Positions 8,071 through 16,078 of a stretch of DNA of 64,000 nt are shown here, in pieces (the stretch's first letter is position 1; the number at the start of each line of letters is the position of its first letter). Below the pieces are notes generated by a model. The model was not told the origin of the DNA and did not search any database. It worked only from the letters and a program-made list of their open reading frames with translations. A program made the translations under genes and the position numbers. The stretch comes from GCA-002733465 sp039969155 (GTDB lineage Bacteria > Pseudomonadota > Gammaproteobacteria > Enterobacterales > Kangiellaceae): positions 49,946 to 113,945 of the forward strand of contig JBDVOJ010000117.1 of the NCBI GenBank assembly GCA_039969155.1, given 5' to 3'.

Positions 8071-9027
8071 CTAAGCAACGTCTTGCGATTTTTTCGCTTG
8101 TTGCTTTTCGCTATAGGCCCGCACCGCTTCTCGAACCCATTCACCATCTTGATGTGCTTTTTTATGATGCTTTAATCGCTGATAGTTACAGGGACCACTA
8201 CCGTTAATGACTTGATAGAACTCTTCCCAATTGATTTCACCCGAATCATATTGGCCGAGCTCTTCATTCCACTTAATCTCTGGGTCTGGCATTTCTAACC
8301 CAAGCACTTCAATTTGCGGAACTGTTTGATCAATAAACTTTTGACGCAGATAATCATTCGACTGGCGCTTAATTTTCCACTGCATAGAGCGACCAGAATG
8401 AGCCGAGTCACTATCATGGGGACCAAACATCATTAGTGAAGGCCACCAGTTACGATTCATTGCATCTTGTGCCATGGCCTTTTGTTCAGCAGAGCCATGT
8501 GCCAGTTCATACATGATTTCGTAACCTTGGCGCTGATGAAAGCTTTCTTCTTTACAAATTCGAATCATTGCGCGGGAGTAGGGACCATAAGAGGTTCTTT
8601 GCAGAGATATCTGATTCACAATCGCTGCACCATCTACTAGCCAACCGATCGCACCGACATCAGCCCAGGTTAAGGTAGGGTAATTGAAAATAGAGGCGTA
8701 TTTAGCTTTACCTGTTTGTAGCGCTTCAATCATGTCGCTTCTTGAAATGCCTAACGACTCTGTTGCACTGTATAAATAGAGTCCATGACCAGCTTCGTCC
8801 TGTACTTTGGACAGCAATACCGCTTTACGGCGCAGACTAGGCGCGCGAGTTATCCAGTTACCCTCAGGTTGCATACCTATCACTTCTGAGTGGGCATGTT
8901 GAGACATCTGACGGACCAGGTTCTTGCGGTAGTCTTCTGGCATCCAATCGGTTGGTTCAATCTTTTGCTCTTCAGCAATTCGACGGTCAAACTCAATTTG
9001 AGCGGCTGCATCATCTACAGGTTGCAT
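8071..9027 (-). CDS. paaA: PaaA, phenylacetyl-CoA epoxidase catalytic di-iron subunit
   Basis: A 318-residue catalytic subunit that inserts oxygen into phenylacetyl-CoA to give the ring 1,2-epoxide. The ferritin-like fold is evident from AHSEVIGMQPEGNWITRAPS, the ligand motif KVQDEAGHGLYLY (ExxH), KEESFHQRQGYEI and GPHDSDSAHS. The start is ATG 9027 (MQPVDDAAAQ), preceded by AGGAG about 13 nt away. The open frame extends to 9078 but the extra 17 residues lie inside the promoter/operator palindrome and have no counterpart in known PaaA. First gene of the paaABC(D)E-paaX operon. Confidence 0.94.
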   Translation of the reverse strand: MQPVDDAAAQIEFDRRIAEEQKIEPTDWMPEDYRKNLVRQMSQHAHSEVIGMQPEGNWITRAPSLRRKAVLLSKVQDEAGHGLYLYSATESLGISRSDMIEALQTGKAKYASIFNYPTLTWADVGAIGWLVDGAAIVNQISLQRTSYGPYSRAMIRICKEESFHQRQGYEIMYELAHGSAEQKAMAQDAMNRNWWPSLMMFGPHDSDSAHSGRSMQWKIKRQSNDYLRQKFIDQTVPQIEVLGLEMPDPEIKWNEELGQYDSGEINWEEFYQVINGSGPCNYQRLKHHKKAHQDGEWVREAVRAYSEKQQAKKSQDVA

Positions 9028-9059
9028 AGGGTAATAACTCCTCTGGAATGGGATAATTA

Positions 9060-9100
9060 ATGATACCAAAATGATCATTTTAGCACAATATGTGTATCAT
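9060..9100. promoter_or_regulatory. Candidate PaaX operator in front of paaA
   Basis: TGATAC at 9061-9066 and its inverted copy GTATCA at 9094-9099 are 27 nt apart, with flanking A/T extending both arms by one base. Known PaaX operators have TGATTC and GAATCA arms separated by 26-28 nt, so the architecture fits with one altered base per arm. Between the arms lies a perfect 14-bp palindrome AAAATGATCATTTT (9068-9081) overlapping a TAAAAT -10-like hexamer. It is 33-73 nt upstream of the paaA start codon. Binding is inferred, not shown. Confidence 0.55.
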
Positions 9101-9211
9101 ATTATTCGATAATTGTCCGTTGCATAGAGCAGATTAAGAATTATTCGAGACGCAAGGTTCTATATAAGTTGAGCTAGGGGTTAGTTGTCTGCTGGTAATA
9201 ATTGATAAACA

Positions 9212-9238
9212 GCCAGATGTGATATAATTTTTCTCAAT
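9212..9238 (+). promoter_or_regulatory. Probable promoter of the alpha/beta hydrolase operon
   Basis: TTGATA (9212-9217) and TATAAT (9233-9238) are separated by 15 nt; the -10 box is preceded by TG one base away, an extended -10 arrangement that can compensate for short spacing. It lies 36 nt before the ATG at 9275 and is divergent from the paaA promoter. Confidence 0.5.
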
Positions 9239-9274
9239 ATCTTACAAGTCTCACCAACCTATCATCGAAGTATC

Positions 9275-10774
9275 ATGAAGCCACTTTTCTTACTTTCCGT
9301 TCTTTGTTTCGGTCTCTTTTCGGCTAATGTCCATGCAGACTGGTTGAAGGAAGCTATAAATAAGACTAAGCAGACTATCAATGGCTGGCCAAGTGCAACG
9401 GAACAACCTCTTCCGGCGCTCCAATCAGCGGAACTTGAAGATTATCCAACCCACTACGGTTTCAATCGAGAAATAGAACCTCTTTTCAAAAGCCCGTTGT
9501 TTTATTTACAAACTGGGCTCAAGAACAAACCGCCGATCTTATTAATCCATGGACTAGGGGACGCAGCTTCTAAAGATTGGTTAAACGTAATTCCAGAGCT
9601 TGAAAAAGATTATCAGGTATTTGCATTGGATCTGCCGGGGTTTGGATTATCGAAAGGAAAGTATTTTGAATATTCACCTCACAATTACAGTTTAATAATC
9701 GATTGGTTTATCGCGACAAAGATCCAAGACAAGCCTATCTTAATAGGTCACTCTATGGGAGCTGCCATTAGTCTCTATTATGCGGCGAACTTCTCAACCA
9801 ATATCGAGCAGTTAGTTTTAGTCGACGCAGCAGGTGTGTTGGAAAGGACCAGCTTTATTAAACACTTAGCTGAGTTACCTGAGACAACTGTCGAAGGACC
9901 AGTGATATGGTCGAGAGTACAATCTGAACTTAGCAATTTCTCCAGTAAATGGGTGGAAAAGACTGGTGAGTTTTACGATCCAACCAAGCTATTGCAACAA
10001 AACCATGCATTAAGGCAAGTTATGTTGGCTGAAAATCCTACCATGAACGCAGCTCTAGCAATGATTGATACCGATTATTCAATCTTGAACTACACCAATA
10101 TACCGCCTACAACACTTATATGGGGAGAGATCGATCCAATTGCACCGCTTAGAACCGGCCAAGCCCTAATGGCTAAATTGCCATCTGCGGAGTTAAAAAT
10201 AATCAGAGACGCTGGACATGTTCCTATGAATAGTCATACATCTCAATTTAACCAATTCCTCAAATCGAGTCTTGAGAAATCGATCGATGATAATCAGAAG
10301 GAACTGAAAAGCTCATTAGCTGTTAATGAATCGCCAGTTGTTAAACCAGAACGTATCGCTAGGTGTAAAGACGATGATACACCATTGTTTGAAGGAAATT
10401 ATCATTCCATTAGCTTAATCAACTGCAAATTTGCGGTACTCAAAAATGTACAGGTGATCAATTTTTCTAGTAAGGATTCAATTGTTACTATTGCATCTAG
10501 TCAGATCGGAAATCTTTCTTCTATAATTCAACTGGACTCTAGTTCGATCACTGCAACCGCGAGCAAGTTTTTTGGAAAGATTGTGACTAATCGCACTCGG
10601 TTAGATCTAGCAGCGGTTAGTCTATATTCAAACGAAGATATTCTAGTTGCTAAAGATACTACAAAATTAGTCTTTTCAATTTCCGACGCACAAAGTAAGC
10701 ATTACCAAGGTTCATTGCATGGCTATTTTTCGATGTCTGAAGGAACCCTCGACAAACAATTATTAAGTAAATAG
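9275..10774 (+). CDS. Secreted alpha/beta-hydrolase with appended C-terminal domain
   Basis: A 499-residue protein with a signal peptide (about 1-21, MKPLFLLSVLCFGLFSANVHA). The alpha/beta-hydrolase domain (about 85-335) has HGLGD, the nucleophile elbow GHSMG with S160, the acid D287 in WGEIDP and H315 in DAGHVPM, a complete triad. The remaining 160 residues form a Ser/Val/Ile-rich region of short repeating strands (ISLINCKFAVLKNVQVINFS and similar), suggestive of a beta-rich or beta-helical domain. It is probably a periplasmic or exported esterase/lipase; the substrate is unknown. The next gene starts 4 nt after its stop, so the two form an operon. Codon use and GC look like the neighbours. 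Confidence 0.75.
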   Translation: MKPLFLLSVLCFGLFSANVHADWLKEAINKTKQTINGWPSATEQPLPALQSAELEDYPTHYGFNREIEPLFKSPLFYLQTGLKNKPPILLIHGLGDAASKDWLNVIPELEKDYQVFALDLPGFGLSKGKYFEYSPHNYSLIIDWFIATKIQDKPILIGHSMGAAISLYYAANFSTNIEQLVLVDAAGVLERTSFIKHLAELPETTVEGPVIWSRVQSELSNFSSKWVEKTGEFYDPTKLLQQNHALRQVMLAENPTMNAALAMIDTDYSILNYTNIPPTTLIWGEIDPIAPLRTGQALMAKLPSAELKIIRDAGHVPMNSHTSQFNQFLKSSLEKSIDDNQKELKSSLAVNESPVVKPERIARCKDDDTPLFEGNYHSISLINCKFAVLKNVQVINFSSKDSIVTIASSQIGNLSSIIQLDSSSITATASKFFGKIVTNRTRLDLAAVSLYSNEDILVAKDTTKLVFSISDAQSKHYQGSLHGYFSMSEGTLDKQLLSK

Positions 10775-10778
10775 ATTA

Positions 10779-12191
10779 ATGAAGAACTTTAGACATAAAA
10801 CTTCACCATGGCTTTCAGTGCTATTGACCTTGCTGATTAGCCAACATGCGTTTGCGTTTGATGCGGGTGAACACGCTATCATCGGTGATGTGGCTTATGC
10901 CGATTTCGAAAAAGTATTTCCGAATCAAATTAGGAATTTAGAAGCAAATATTTCTTTTAGCTATGGCCAGTTAATTGCGATGTCAGCGGATATGTACGTG
11001 AGCGTTGAAGAAATATCGCTTGATGATCCTGGCTTTTTTAATGGATTCTTTCATCGAAACCGAAACAGCTTAAAAAAGTGCATTAATAAAGAAATAGAAG
11101 CCATCCGCACTAAAACTCATTACTCTGGTTGCGATGATTTAGATTTCGCCAAGAAAAAACTGCAGTATGTCACTTTGGCACATGATAATTATGGCCACTT
11201 TGCCTGGCACAATATCAAGCAATACATTGAGCTTCATGAAAAAGCACTTTGGTTTGCTCAATTAGCTTACCTTAAATGCACTGAGCAGCAAAAACTTGAT
11301 TCAAAAGAAGATTGTGACGAACGAAATTCGAAACTAGAAAAAATGGTTTCAGAGTCAGATTATCGAAACAAACAAAAATCAAAATATCGGCGACTCCCCA
11401 AACTGTTTCCTAGAAAACGCTTTACTAAACGATACTTTCTAAACATGCCCAAAGACAAAATGATCCGGTTAGCACTATTTACCAATGCCTTTGCCGATCA
11501 TTATTTAACAGACGCTTTTTCAGCAGGACACTTGCGGGTTCCTCGTTCACAGATTGATAAATTTGTTGAAGTTTACGATAACAAAGAAGCTACAAAAAAA
11601 CGAAATAAAGGCTCATCGGTATCAGGGGCTTTAACGCAATATCTGCATAACTTAGACGGCAGTCTTACTGGAATTAATGTGGTCAATAGTTTAGGAGATA
11701 AGTTTGTTGTACGAAGTGATAAACAATTATTCAGCAAACATAATAGCCGAGAGCTTTCTGGAATTGTCGAAGACAATCCACAGCTTTCATTTCCAATAAG
11801 AGCTACTCAGGCATCCCTTGGCGAAATATTTAGAGTGATTGAAAAAGGAGAACAAGCCGTACCCAAGAATAACTTTTTCGCATTACAATTTGTACCATTT
11901 GTAGAAAATCCAACTGAAGACAGTTTGTCATTAAGAGTAGCCAGTCATATAGAGCAACACGGATCAATTAAGAAAGCTATTAAAAGCATGTCTTCTGAAA
12001 TGCAGCTGGTTTATAAAAGCAGCATGGCGATTGACGATATATCTTATAAGGAATACTTTAAGAACTTCGTTGATTCGATACCAGAAATGATGAAAGAGTT
12101 GCGAGGTCAGATTGCGGTAGAGACAAAAAATAAAGAATTAAGGAAGCGGATTCCTAAGTCGCTATTGTCTGCATTAAAAACTCTTAACTAG
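10779..12191 (+). CDS. Secreted phospholipase C / S1-P1 nuclease-fold protein
   Basis: A 470-residue protein with a signal peptide ending near AFA-FDAGEH. Metal-binding type motifs of the zinc phospholipase C/S1-P1 nuclease fold can be seen: the His after the mature N-terminus (GEHAIIGD), THAD-like LAHDNYGHFAWHN, and FADHYLTDAFSAGHLRVPR, which matches bacterial proteins of this superfamily. It probably hydrolyses a phosphoester outside the cytoplasm. It is the second gene of a two-gene unit with the alpha/beta-hydrolase, so a joint role in lipid breakdown is plausible. Substrate is not decidable. The dispersed element copy 1 starts just after its stop. Confidence 0.7.
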   Translation: MKNFRHKTSPWLSVLLTLLISQHAFAFDAGEHAIIGDVAYADFEKVFPNQIRNLEANISFSYGQLIAMSADMYVSVEEISLDDPGFFNGFFHRNRNSLKKCINKEIEAIRTKTHYSGCDDLDFAKKKLQYVTLAHDNYGHFAWHNIKQYIELHEKALWFAQLAYLKCTEQQKLDSKEDCDERNSKLEKMVSESDYRNKQKSKYRRLPKLFPRKRFTKRYFLNMPKDKMIRLALFTNAFADHYLTDAFSAGHLRVPRSQIDKFVEVYDNKEATKKRNKGSSVSGALTQYLHNLDGSLTGINVVNSLGDKFVVRSDKQLFSKHNSRELSGIVEDNPQLSFPIRATQASLGEIFRVIEKGEQAVPKNNFFALQFVPFVENPTEDSLSLRVASHIEQHGSIKKAIKSMSSEMQLVYKSSMAIDDISYKEYFKNFVDSIPEMMKELRGQIAVETKNKELRKRIPKSLLSALKTLN

Positions 12192-12204
12192 AGTTTTTAA
12201 TTTT

Positions 12205-12660
12205 TAAGTGCGGTTTCGCAGCGCTAAAGCTTTCCTGTGACAGCTAGTTGTTCCTGCTATAGCTTAATACAGTCCATCCTTGGACATAAGTAACTTTAGC
12301 GAAAAGGCACCAAAAGCTTTTTTCGTTGAAACGAGCACATTTCGAATATGCCTTAATCTTGGTTTTAGGTGGTCTAGCCGAAGACTTATGGGTTTCACCT
12401 GTCCGTTATAGCCGCTAGGCGTATAAATCTTTGGCAACTTTATTCACGTCACTGATTACGTGTAAAGAAAGAATGATCGAAGTAAGTATCATTGGGATGG
12501 GCCTCACAGACGAACAGGTGGTGGGCGTCCCACATTTCATTATGGAAAAACAAAGGTTGAAATTCGCTGTCCCAGCGGACCGAGCGATGGGCTTTTTGCC
12601 TACTTTTCAGCTCTTGGAAAAGTAGGTCGCACACAAGCAAAGCGGTGCGAAACGCCCTTG
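12205..12660 (+). repeat. Dispersed element of about 0.5 kb, copy 1
   Basis: This fills the 506-nt gap between the phospholipase-like gene and paaJ. It is an inverted copy of 59212-59748. The left end reads GTGCGGTTTCGCAGCGCTAA; the right end read inwards is GGGCGTTTCGCACCGCTTTG, so the ends are imperfect inverted repeats. A 52-nt block (12441-12492) is exactly repeated, inverted, at 59383-59434. On the minus strand both copies encode the same peptide tail ending HLFVC-AHP-DTYFDHSFFTR-NQ-stop, with the rest of the frame broken in copy 2. No recognisable transposase is present. Confidence 0.8.
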
Positions 12661-12697
12661 TTCTTAAAGCCTCACCATTGCGAGTAACTCTAACTGA

Positions 12698-13900
12698 TCA
12701 AACCCTCTCAATAATCATAGCTATCCCCTGGCCAACACCAATACACATAGTGCACAAAGCATACTTTCCGTTGGTACGTTGCAGCTGATAAGCAGCAGTC
12801 ATCACTAACCGAGCGCCACTCATTCCTAACGGGTGACCCAGCGCAATAGCACCACCATTCGGATTAACACGTACATCATCGTCAGCTAGTCCAAGCTCTC
12901 TCATAACGGCCAAACCTTGAGCAGCGAAGGCTTCGTTTAGTTCAATCACATCCATTTGTTCGAGTTCTAAACCAGCATTTTTGAGAACTTTTCTGGAAGC
13001 TTCAACCGGACCAAACCCCATAATTCTGGGCTCTAAACCAGAAGTCGCCATACCCACCACTCGAGCGAGTGGTTTTAGATTTTGCTTTTCAACTTGCTGC
13101 TCATTGGCAACTAATAAAGCGCACGCACCATCATTAATTCCTGATGCATTACCAGCAGTCACTGTGCCGTCTTTTTTAAATGGCGTAGCTAACTTAGCTA
13201 AGCCTTCTATCGTACTTGGACGAGGGTGCTCATCCACTGAAAATTCTTTGGTTTCTTTACGACTCACTTTAACCGTGACCGGTACAATTTCTTGTTCAAA
13301 CACACCCGCCAATTGAGCTGTTTGAGTTTTTTCTTGAGTTCGAAATGCAAACTTATCTTGATCTTCACGACTGATATTAAATTGTTCTGCAACATTTTCG
13401 GCAGTCTCAGGCATACTATCCACACCATATTGTTCTGCCAACTTTTTATTCACAAAACGCCAACCCATCGTCGTGTCGTAAATTTCAGCTTTACGCGAAA
13501 ATGCACTGTCTGCTTTTGGCATCACAAAAGGAGCGCGTGACATTTGCTCAACACCACCAGCAATTGCCATTGATTGTTCACCGCATGCAATCGCTCTCGC
13601 AGCGGTTCCAATCGCATCCATACCAGAACCACAAAGACGATTGATGGTAACTGCGGGAACTGTCTGTGGTAGTCCAGCCAATAGCGCACTCATTCGACCA
13701 ACATTACGATTGTCTTCACCCGCTTGATTAGCACAGCCATAATACAGATCGTCAACTTCGCTCCAGTTAACTTGAGGATTTCGATCCATCAATGCTTTGA
13801 TTGGAATCGCGCCGAGATCGTCAGCACGAACTCGCGAAAGTGAGCCACCAAATCGACCGATAGGTGTTCTAATTGCATCACATATATATACTTTATTCAT
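12698..13900 (-). CDS. paaJ: PaaJ/PcaF-type 3-oxoadipyl-CoA thiolase
   Basis: A 400-residue thiolase with the nucleophilic C90 in NRLCGSGMDAIG, the His H356 in GGAIALGHPLGMSGAR and C386 in CTMCIGVGQG. The phrases GCANQAGEDNRNVGRMSALL and MPETAENVAEQFNISREDQD are typical of 3-oxoadipyl-CoA / 3-oxo-5,6-dehydrosuberyl-CoA thiolases. In the paa pathway it removes acetyl-CoA twice. It lies between the dispersed element copy 1 downstream and the GxxExxY element 18 nt upstream of its start, so its promoter must lie within or beyond that element. Confidence 0.9.
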   Translation of the reverse strand: MNKVYICDAIRTPIGRFGGSLSRVRADDLGAIPIKALMDRNPQVNWSEVDDLYYGCANQAGEDNRNVGRMSALLAGLPQTVPAVTINRLCGSGMDAIGTAARAIACGEQSMAIAGGVEQMSRAPFVMPKADSAFSRKAEIYDTTMGWRFVNKKLAEQYGVDSMPETAENVAEQFNISREDQDKFAFRTQEKTQTAQLAGVFEQEIVPVTVKVSRKETKEFSVDEHPRPSTIEGLAKLATPFKKDGTVTAGNASGINDGACALLVANEQQVEKQNLKPLARVVGMATSGLEPRIMGFGPVEASRKVLKNAGLELEQMDVIELNEAFAAQGLAVMRELGLADDDVRVNPNGGAIALGHPLGMSGARLVMTAAYQLQRTNGKYALCTMCIGVGQGIAMIIERV

Positions 13901-13917
13901 ATTTAAACCTTTAGAGA

Positions 13918-14509
13918 TTATTCACCACGGAGACACGGAGAGCACGGAGAAAAAACTTCTTAGCAATTGTGTTTTTCGTTGGAATCTAATTATTTAGTAT
14001 TCGTTTTAGTCCTTTTTTTAATATCGGGACATTAAAATTTAATAACAAGCCATACCTTAAGTTTGACATTTTTAGATAAGTAAGTAACTGGGCGTCATGA
14101 ATTGGCTCCAGTCGCTTACATGATTTTATTTCTACCATTACTTGGCGATTTATTAACAAATCAATTCTATATTTAGCGGTTAATTTATTGCCTTTATAAA
14201 CAATCGGTAACTCTTTTTGACGTTCCACGTCAAAATCCATTCCGACCAGTTCGTAATAAAGACATTCTTCATAAGCACTCTCCAGCAGACCAGGCCCTAA
14301 GTTCTTATGGACTTCAATCGCAGCCCCAATAATCCTTTCTGTAATTTCTCCATCAAACAACATTTTGCTCTCCTCCCTGAGTATACTTGTCGCGAAATAT
14401 TTTAGTCTTTCAATTTTTTCCTTTTCCCACTTGATAGGGAACAACTACTCCAAGAATTTTTTCTCCGTGCTCTCCGTGTCTCCGTGGTGAAAATCTTTTT
14501 AGTCTTTTA
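13918..14509. mobile_element. GxxExxY element 1: gene between 35-bp exact inverted repeats
   Basis: The 35 nt at 13921-13955 (starting TTCACCACGGAGACACGGAG) are repeated exactly, inverted, at 14457-14491. Each arm contains three CACGGAG units at 8-9 nt spacing. Outside the arms both ends continue with AAAGATT/AGAGATT-like sequence. The only gene inside is a GxxExxY protein on the minus strand. The element fills the paaJ-paaG gap, and its right border supplies the paaG stop codon (14507-14509). Two gene-less elements with the same inverted ends follow in the next two gaps. Mobility is inferred from structure and copy number. Confidence 0.7.
13986..14363 (-). CDS. GxxExxY protein (PD-(D/E)XK nuclease-like)
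   Basis: A 125-residue protein of the GxxExxY family (the family sometimes listed as PDDEXK_3). The naming motif is G25-L-L-E28-S-A-Y31. D68 in KYRIDLL and E78-I-K80 in VMVEIKS form a complete D-ExK nuclease-like signature, so it looks intact. The C-terminus has the usual AQLLTYLK...YGLLLNFN. I chose ATG 14363 because GGGAGGAG lies 6 nt upstream and the protein then starts like its relatives (MLFDGEITERIIG); the frame extends to 14444. It sits alone between inverted repeats in the middle of the paa genes, with no metabolic connection. Molecular function is not established. Confidence 0.88.
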   Translation of the reverse strand: MLFDGEITERIIGAAIEVHKNLGPGLLESAYEECLYYELVGMDFDVERQKELPIVYKGNKLTAKYRIDLLINRQVMVEIKSCKRLEPIHDAQLLTYLKMSNLRYGLLLNFNVPILKKGLKRILNN

Positions 14510-15295
14510 TTTACCTTTAAAATTGGGTTCGCGTTTTTCCATAAACGAAGCCACACCTTCACGGTAATCATCGCTGCGACCTAAATGCTGCATGGCTTTT
14601 CTTTCTCTTTCTAACTGTTCGTTTAAGCTGTAATCAAAAGCGGTGTGTACCAGCTCTTTGATATTAGCTAAGGCTTCTGTCGGCTGTTTGGCTAAGTGGT
14701 TGCCCAATTCCGCCGCGGTAGTTTGTAAATCATCATCTTCAACCACTTGATAAATTAATCCCCATTGCTCAGCTTGTTCTGCTTTGACTTTATTCCCTAG
14801 CATCGCCATAGCTTTGGCTCGTGGTAAACCAATGGCTCTGGCAAAATGCCATGAGCTTCCTGAATCAGGTACTAGGCCAACTTTAGCAAACGAAAGAATA
14901 AAGGATGCTGACTTTGCCGCAATCACAATATCACACGCCATCACCACACTGGCACCGGCACCAGCCGCTACCCCATTCAGTGCACAAATCACCGGCATTT
15001 TTAGATTGGTTAAGCGACGGATCAGCGGGTTGTAGAATTTTTCCACTGATAGACCTAAATCAGGTGCCGCTTGATCGGCGCTGACCGCTCTATCACCTAA
15101 GTCTTGTCCTGCACAAAAACCACGGCCTGCGCCTGTTAGTACAACACATCTTGTCTCACCATCGGTGGCGATATCGTCTAATGCTGATTGCAGTTCTTCA
15201 TGCATTTGCACGTTAAAACTGTTCAATCGATCAGGACGATTAAGGGTTAAATTTGCTACACCATTAGTCTTTTCTAAAACAATCGTTTGGTACAT
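14507..15295 (-). CDS. paaG: PaaG, 1,2-epoxyphenylacetyl-CoA isomerase
   Basis: A 262-residue crotonase-fold enzyme, exactly the length of E. coli PaaG. It converts ring-1,2-epoxyphenylacetyl-CoA to the oxepin-CoA. Diagnostic stretches are LTLNRPDRLNSFNVQMHEEL, GAGRGFCAGQDLGDR (oxyanion region and the FCAGQDL of PaaG), APDLGLSVEKFYNPLIRRL and the C-terminal GRSDDYREGVASF. Unlike generic enoyl-CoA hydratases it has SGSSWHFARAIG after GLVPD. Its stop codon lies inside the border of element 1 and element 2 lies 50 nt upstream of its start. Confidence 0.92.
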   Translation of the reverse strand: MYQTIVLEKTNGVANLTLNRPDRLNSFNVQMHEELQSALDDIATDGETRCVVLTGAGRGFCAGQDLGDRAVSADQAAPDLGLSVEKFYNPLIRRLTNLKMPVICALNGVAAGAGASVVMACDIVIAAKSASFILSFAKVGLVPDSGSSWHFARAIGLPRAKAMAMLGNKVKAEQAEQWGLIYQVVEDDDLQTTAAELGNHLAKQPTEALANIKELVHTAFDYSLNEQLERERKAMQHLGRSDDYREGVASFMEKREPNFKGK

Positions 15296-15343
15296 AAGTA
15301 CGCCTCATCTATAATTCTAAATTCAAAAACCGCAAAAACACTT

Positions 15344-15472
15344 TTACCACTGAGGCACAGAGGACACAGAGAAAGAACACAACCAACTATAATGTGTATT
15401 CATCCTGTCATCTTTAAAATTCTTTTTGTCTCTCTGTGAACTCTGTGCCTCTGTGGTGAAATCTTTTACCTT
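15344..15472. mobile_element. Empty CACnGAG inverted-repeat element 2 (about 130 bp)
   Basis: The left arm 15344-15375 (TTACCACTGAGGCACAGAGG and onwards) pairs with the right arm 15421-15468 (inverted: CACCACAGAGGCACAGAGTT and onwards). Only about 45 nt lie between the arms and there is no ORF. The ends match those of element 1, so this looks like a non-autonomous, MITE-like derivative. It fills the paaG-paaY gap, and the paaY leader and ribosome site begin at its right border. Confidence 0.7.
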
Positions 15473-15483
15473 AGGTCTTAATC

Positions 15484-16071
15484 ATGCCAATTTACGCTAT
15501 CGACAATTTCGTTCCTGTCATCAAAAAAAATACCTTTATACACCCTAGTGCCGAGATTATCGGCGATGTCATCATCGAAGAAAACTGCTACATAGGTCCT
15601 TGCGCTGTTCTTCGTGGTGACTTCGGTCGCATTCATGTCTCTCATCATAGTAATGTGCAAGACAATTGCGTATTACATAGTTTCCCTGATAAAGACTGCT
15701 TTCTAGAACCCTACAGTCATATCGGCCATTGCGCAGTTCTACATGGATGCCGAATCGGTGAAAACTCGCTCGTCGGTATGAATGCCGTGGTCATGGATGA
15801 TTCAATCATTGGCAAAGAATCCATGGTAGCTGCCAGTTCATTTGTACGTGCTAAATTTATCTGCGAACCTCGCTCTATGGTCATGGGCGTTCCCGCCAAA
15901 GTCGTTCGCCAAATCACCGATCAAGAACTCGCATGGAAAAGCATGGGTACACAAGAGTACACCGACTTATCCCAACGAGCGATCAACACTTTAAGGGAAG
16001 TCACTCCACTTGAGGAAATCCAAGCTGATCGTCCTCGTTATCAGGATTCTGACCATAAAACTAAAGACTAA
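15484..16071 (+). CDS. paaY: PaaY, hexapeptide-repeat thioesterase/carbonic-anhydrase-like protein
   Basis: A 195-residue left-handed beta-helix protein (HPSAEIIGDVIIEENCYIGP, VLRGDFGRIHVSHHSNVQDN, repeated I-G-D/E-N steps) with the gamma-carbonic-anhydrase-type His residues. PaaY proteins in paa clusters act as thioesterases that remove the inhibitory 2-hydroxycyclohepta-1,4,6-triene-1-formyl-CoA in characterised cases. It is the only paa gene on the plus strand here and is flanked on both sides by inverted-repeat elements. Its start at 15484 lies 12 nt after element 2, with AGGT as a weak ribosome site. Confidence 0.88.
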   Translation: MPIYAIDNFVPVIKKNTFIHPSAEIIGDVIIEENCYIGPCAVLRGDFGRIHVSHHSNVQDNCVLHSFPDKDCFLEPYSHIGHCAVLHGCRIGENSLVGMNAVVMDDSIIGKESMVAASSFVRAKFICEPRSMVMGVPAKVVRQITDQELAWKSMGTQEYTDLSQRAINTLREVTPLEEIQADRPRYQDSDHKTKD

Positions 16072-16078
16072 AACATTA

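Noticed and set aside
9028..9078. N-terminal extension of PaaA from 9078
   Set aside because: It overlaps the promoter/operator palindrome and adds sequence unlike PaaA; AGGAG supports ATG 9027.
12431..12640. Two overlapping short ORFs (64 and 63 codons, opposite strands) in dispersed element copy 1
   Set aside because: The minus-strand frame is only partly kept in copy 2 and the plus-strand frame is not; treated as element content, not as genes.
13797..13997. 66-codon plus-strand ORF running through the left repeat arm of element 1
   Set aside because: It is antisense to paaJ and its second half merely translates the repeat.
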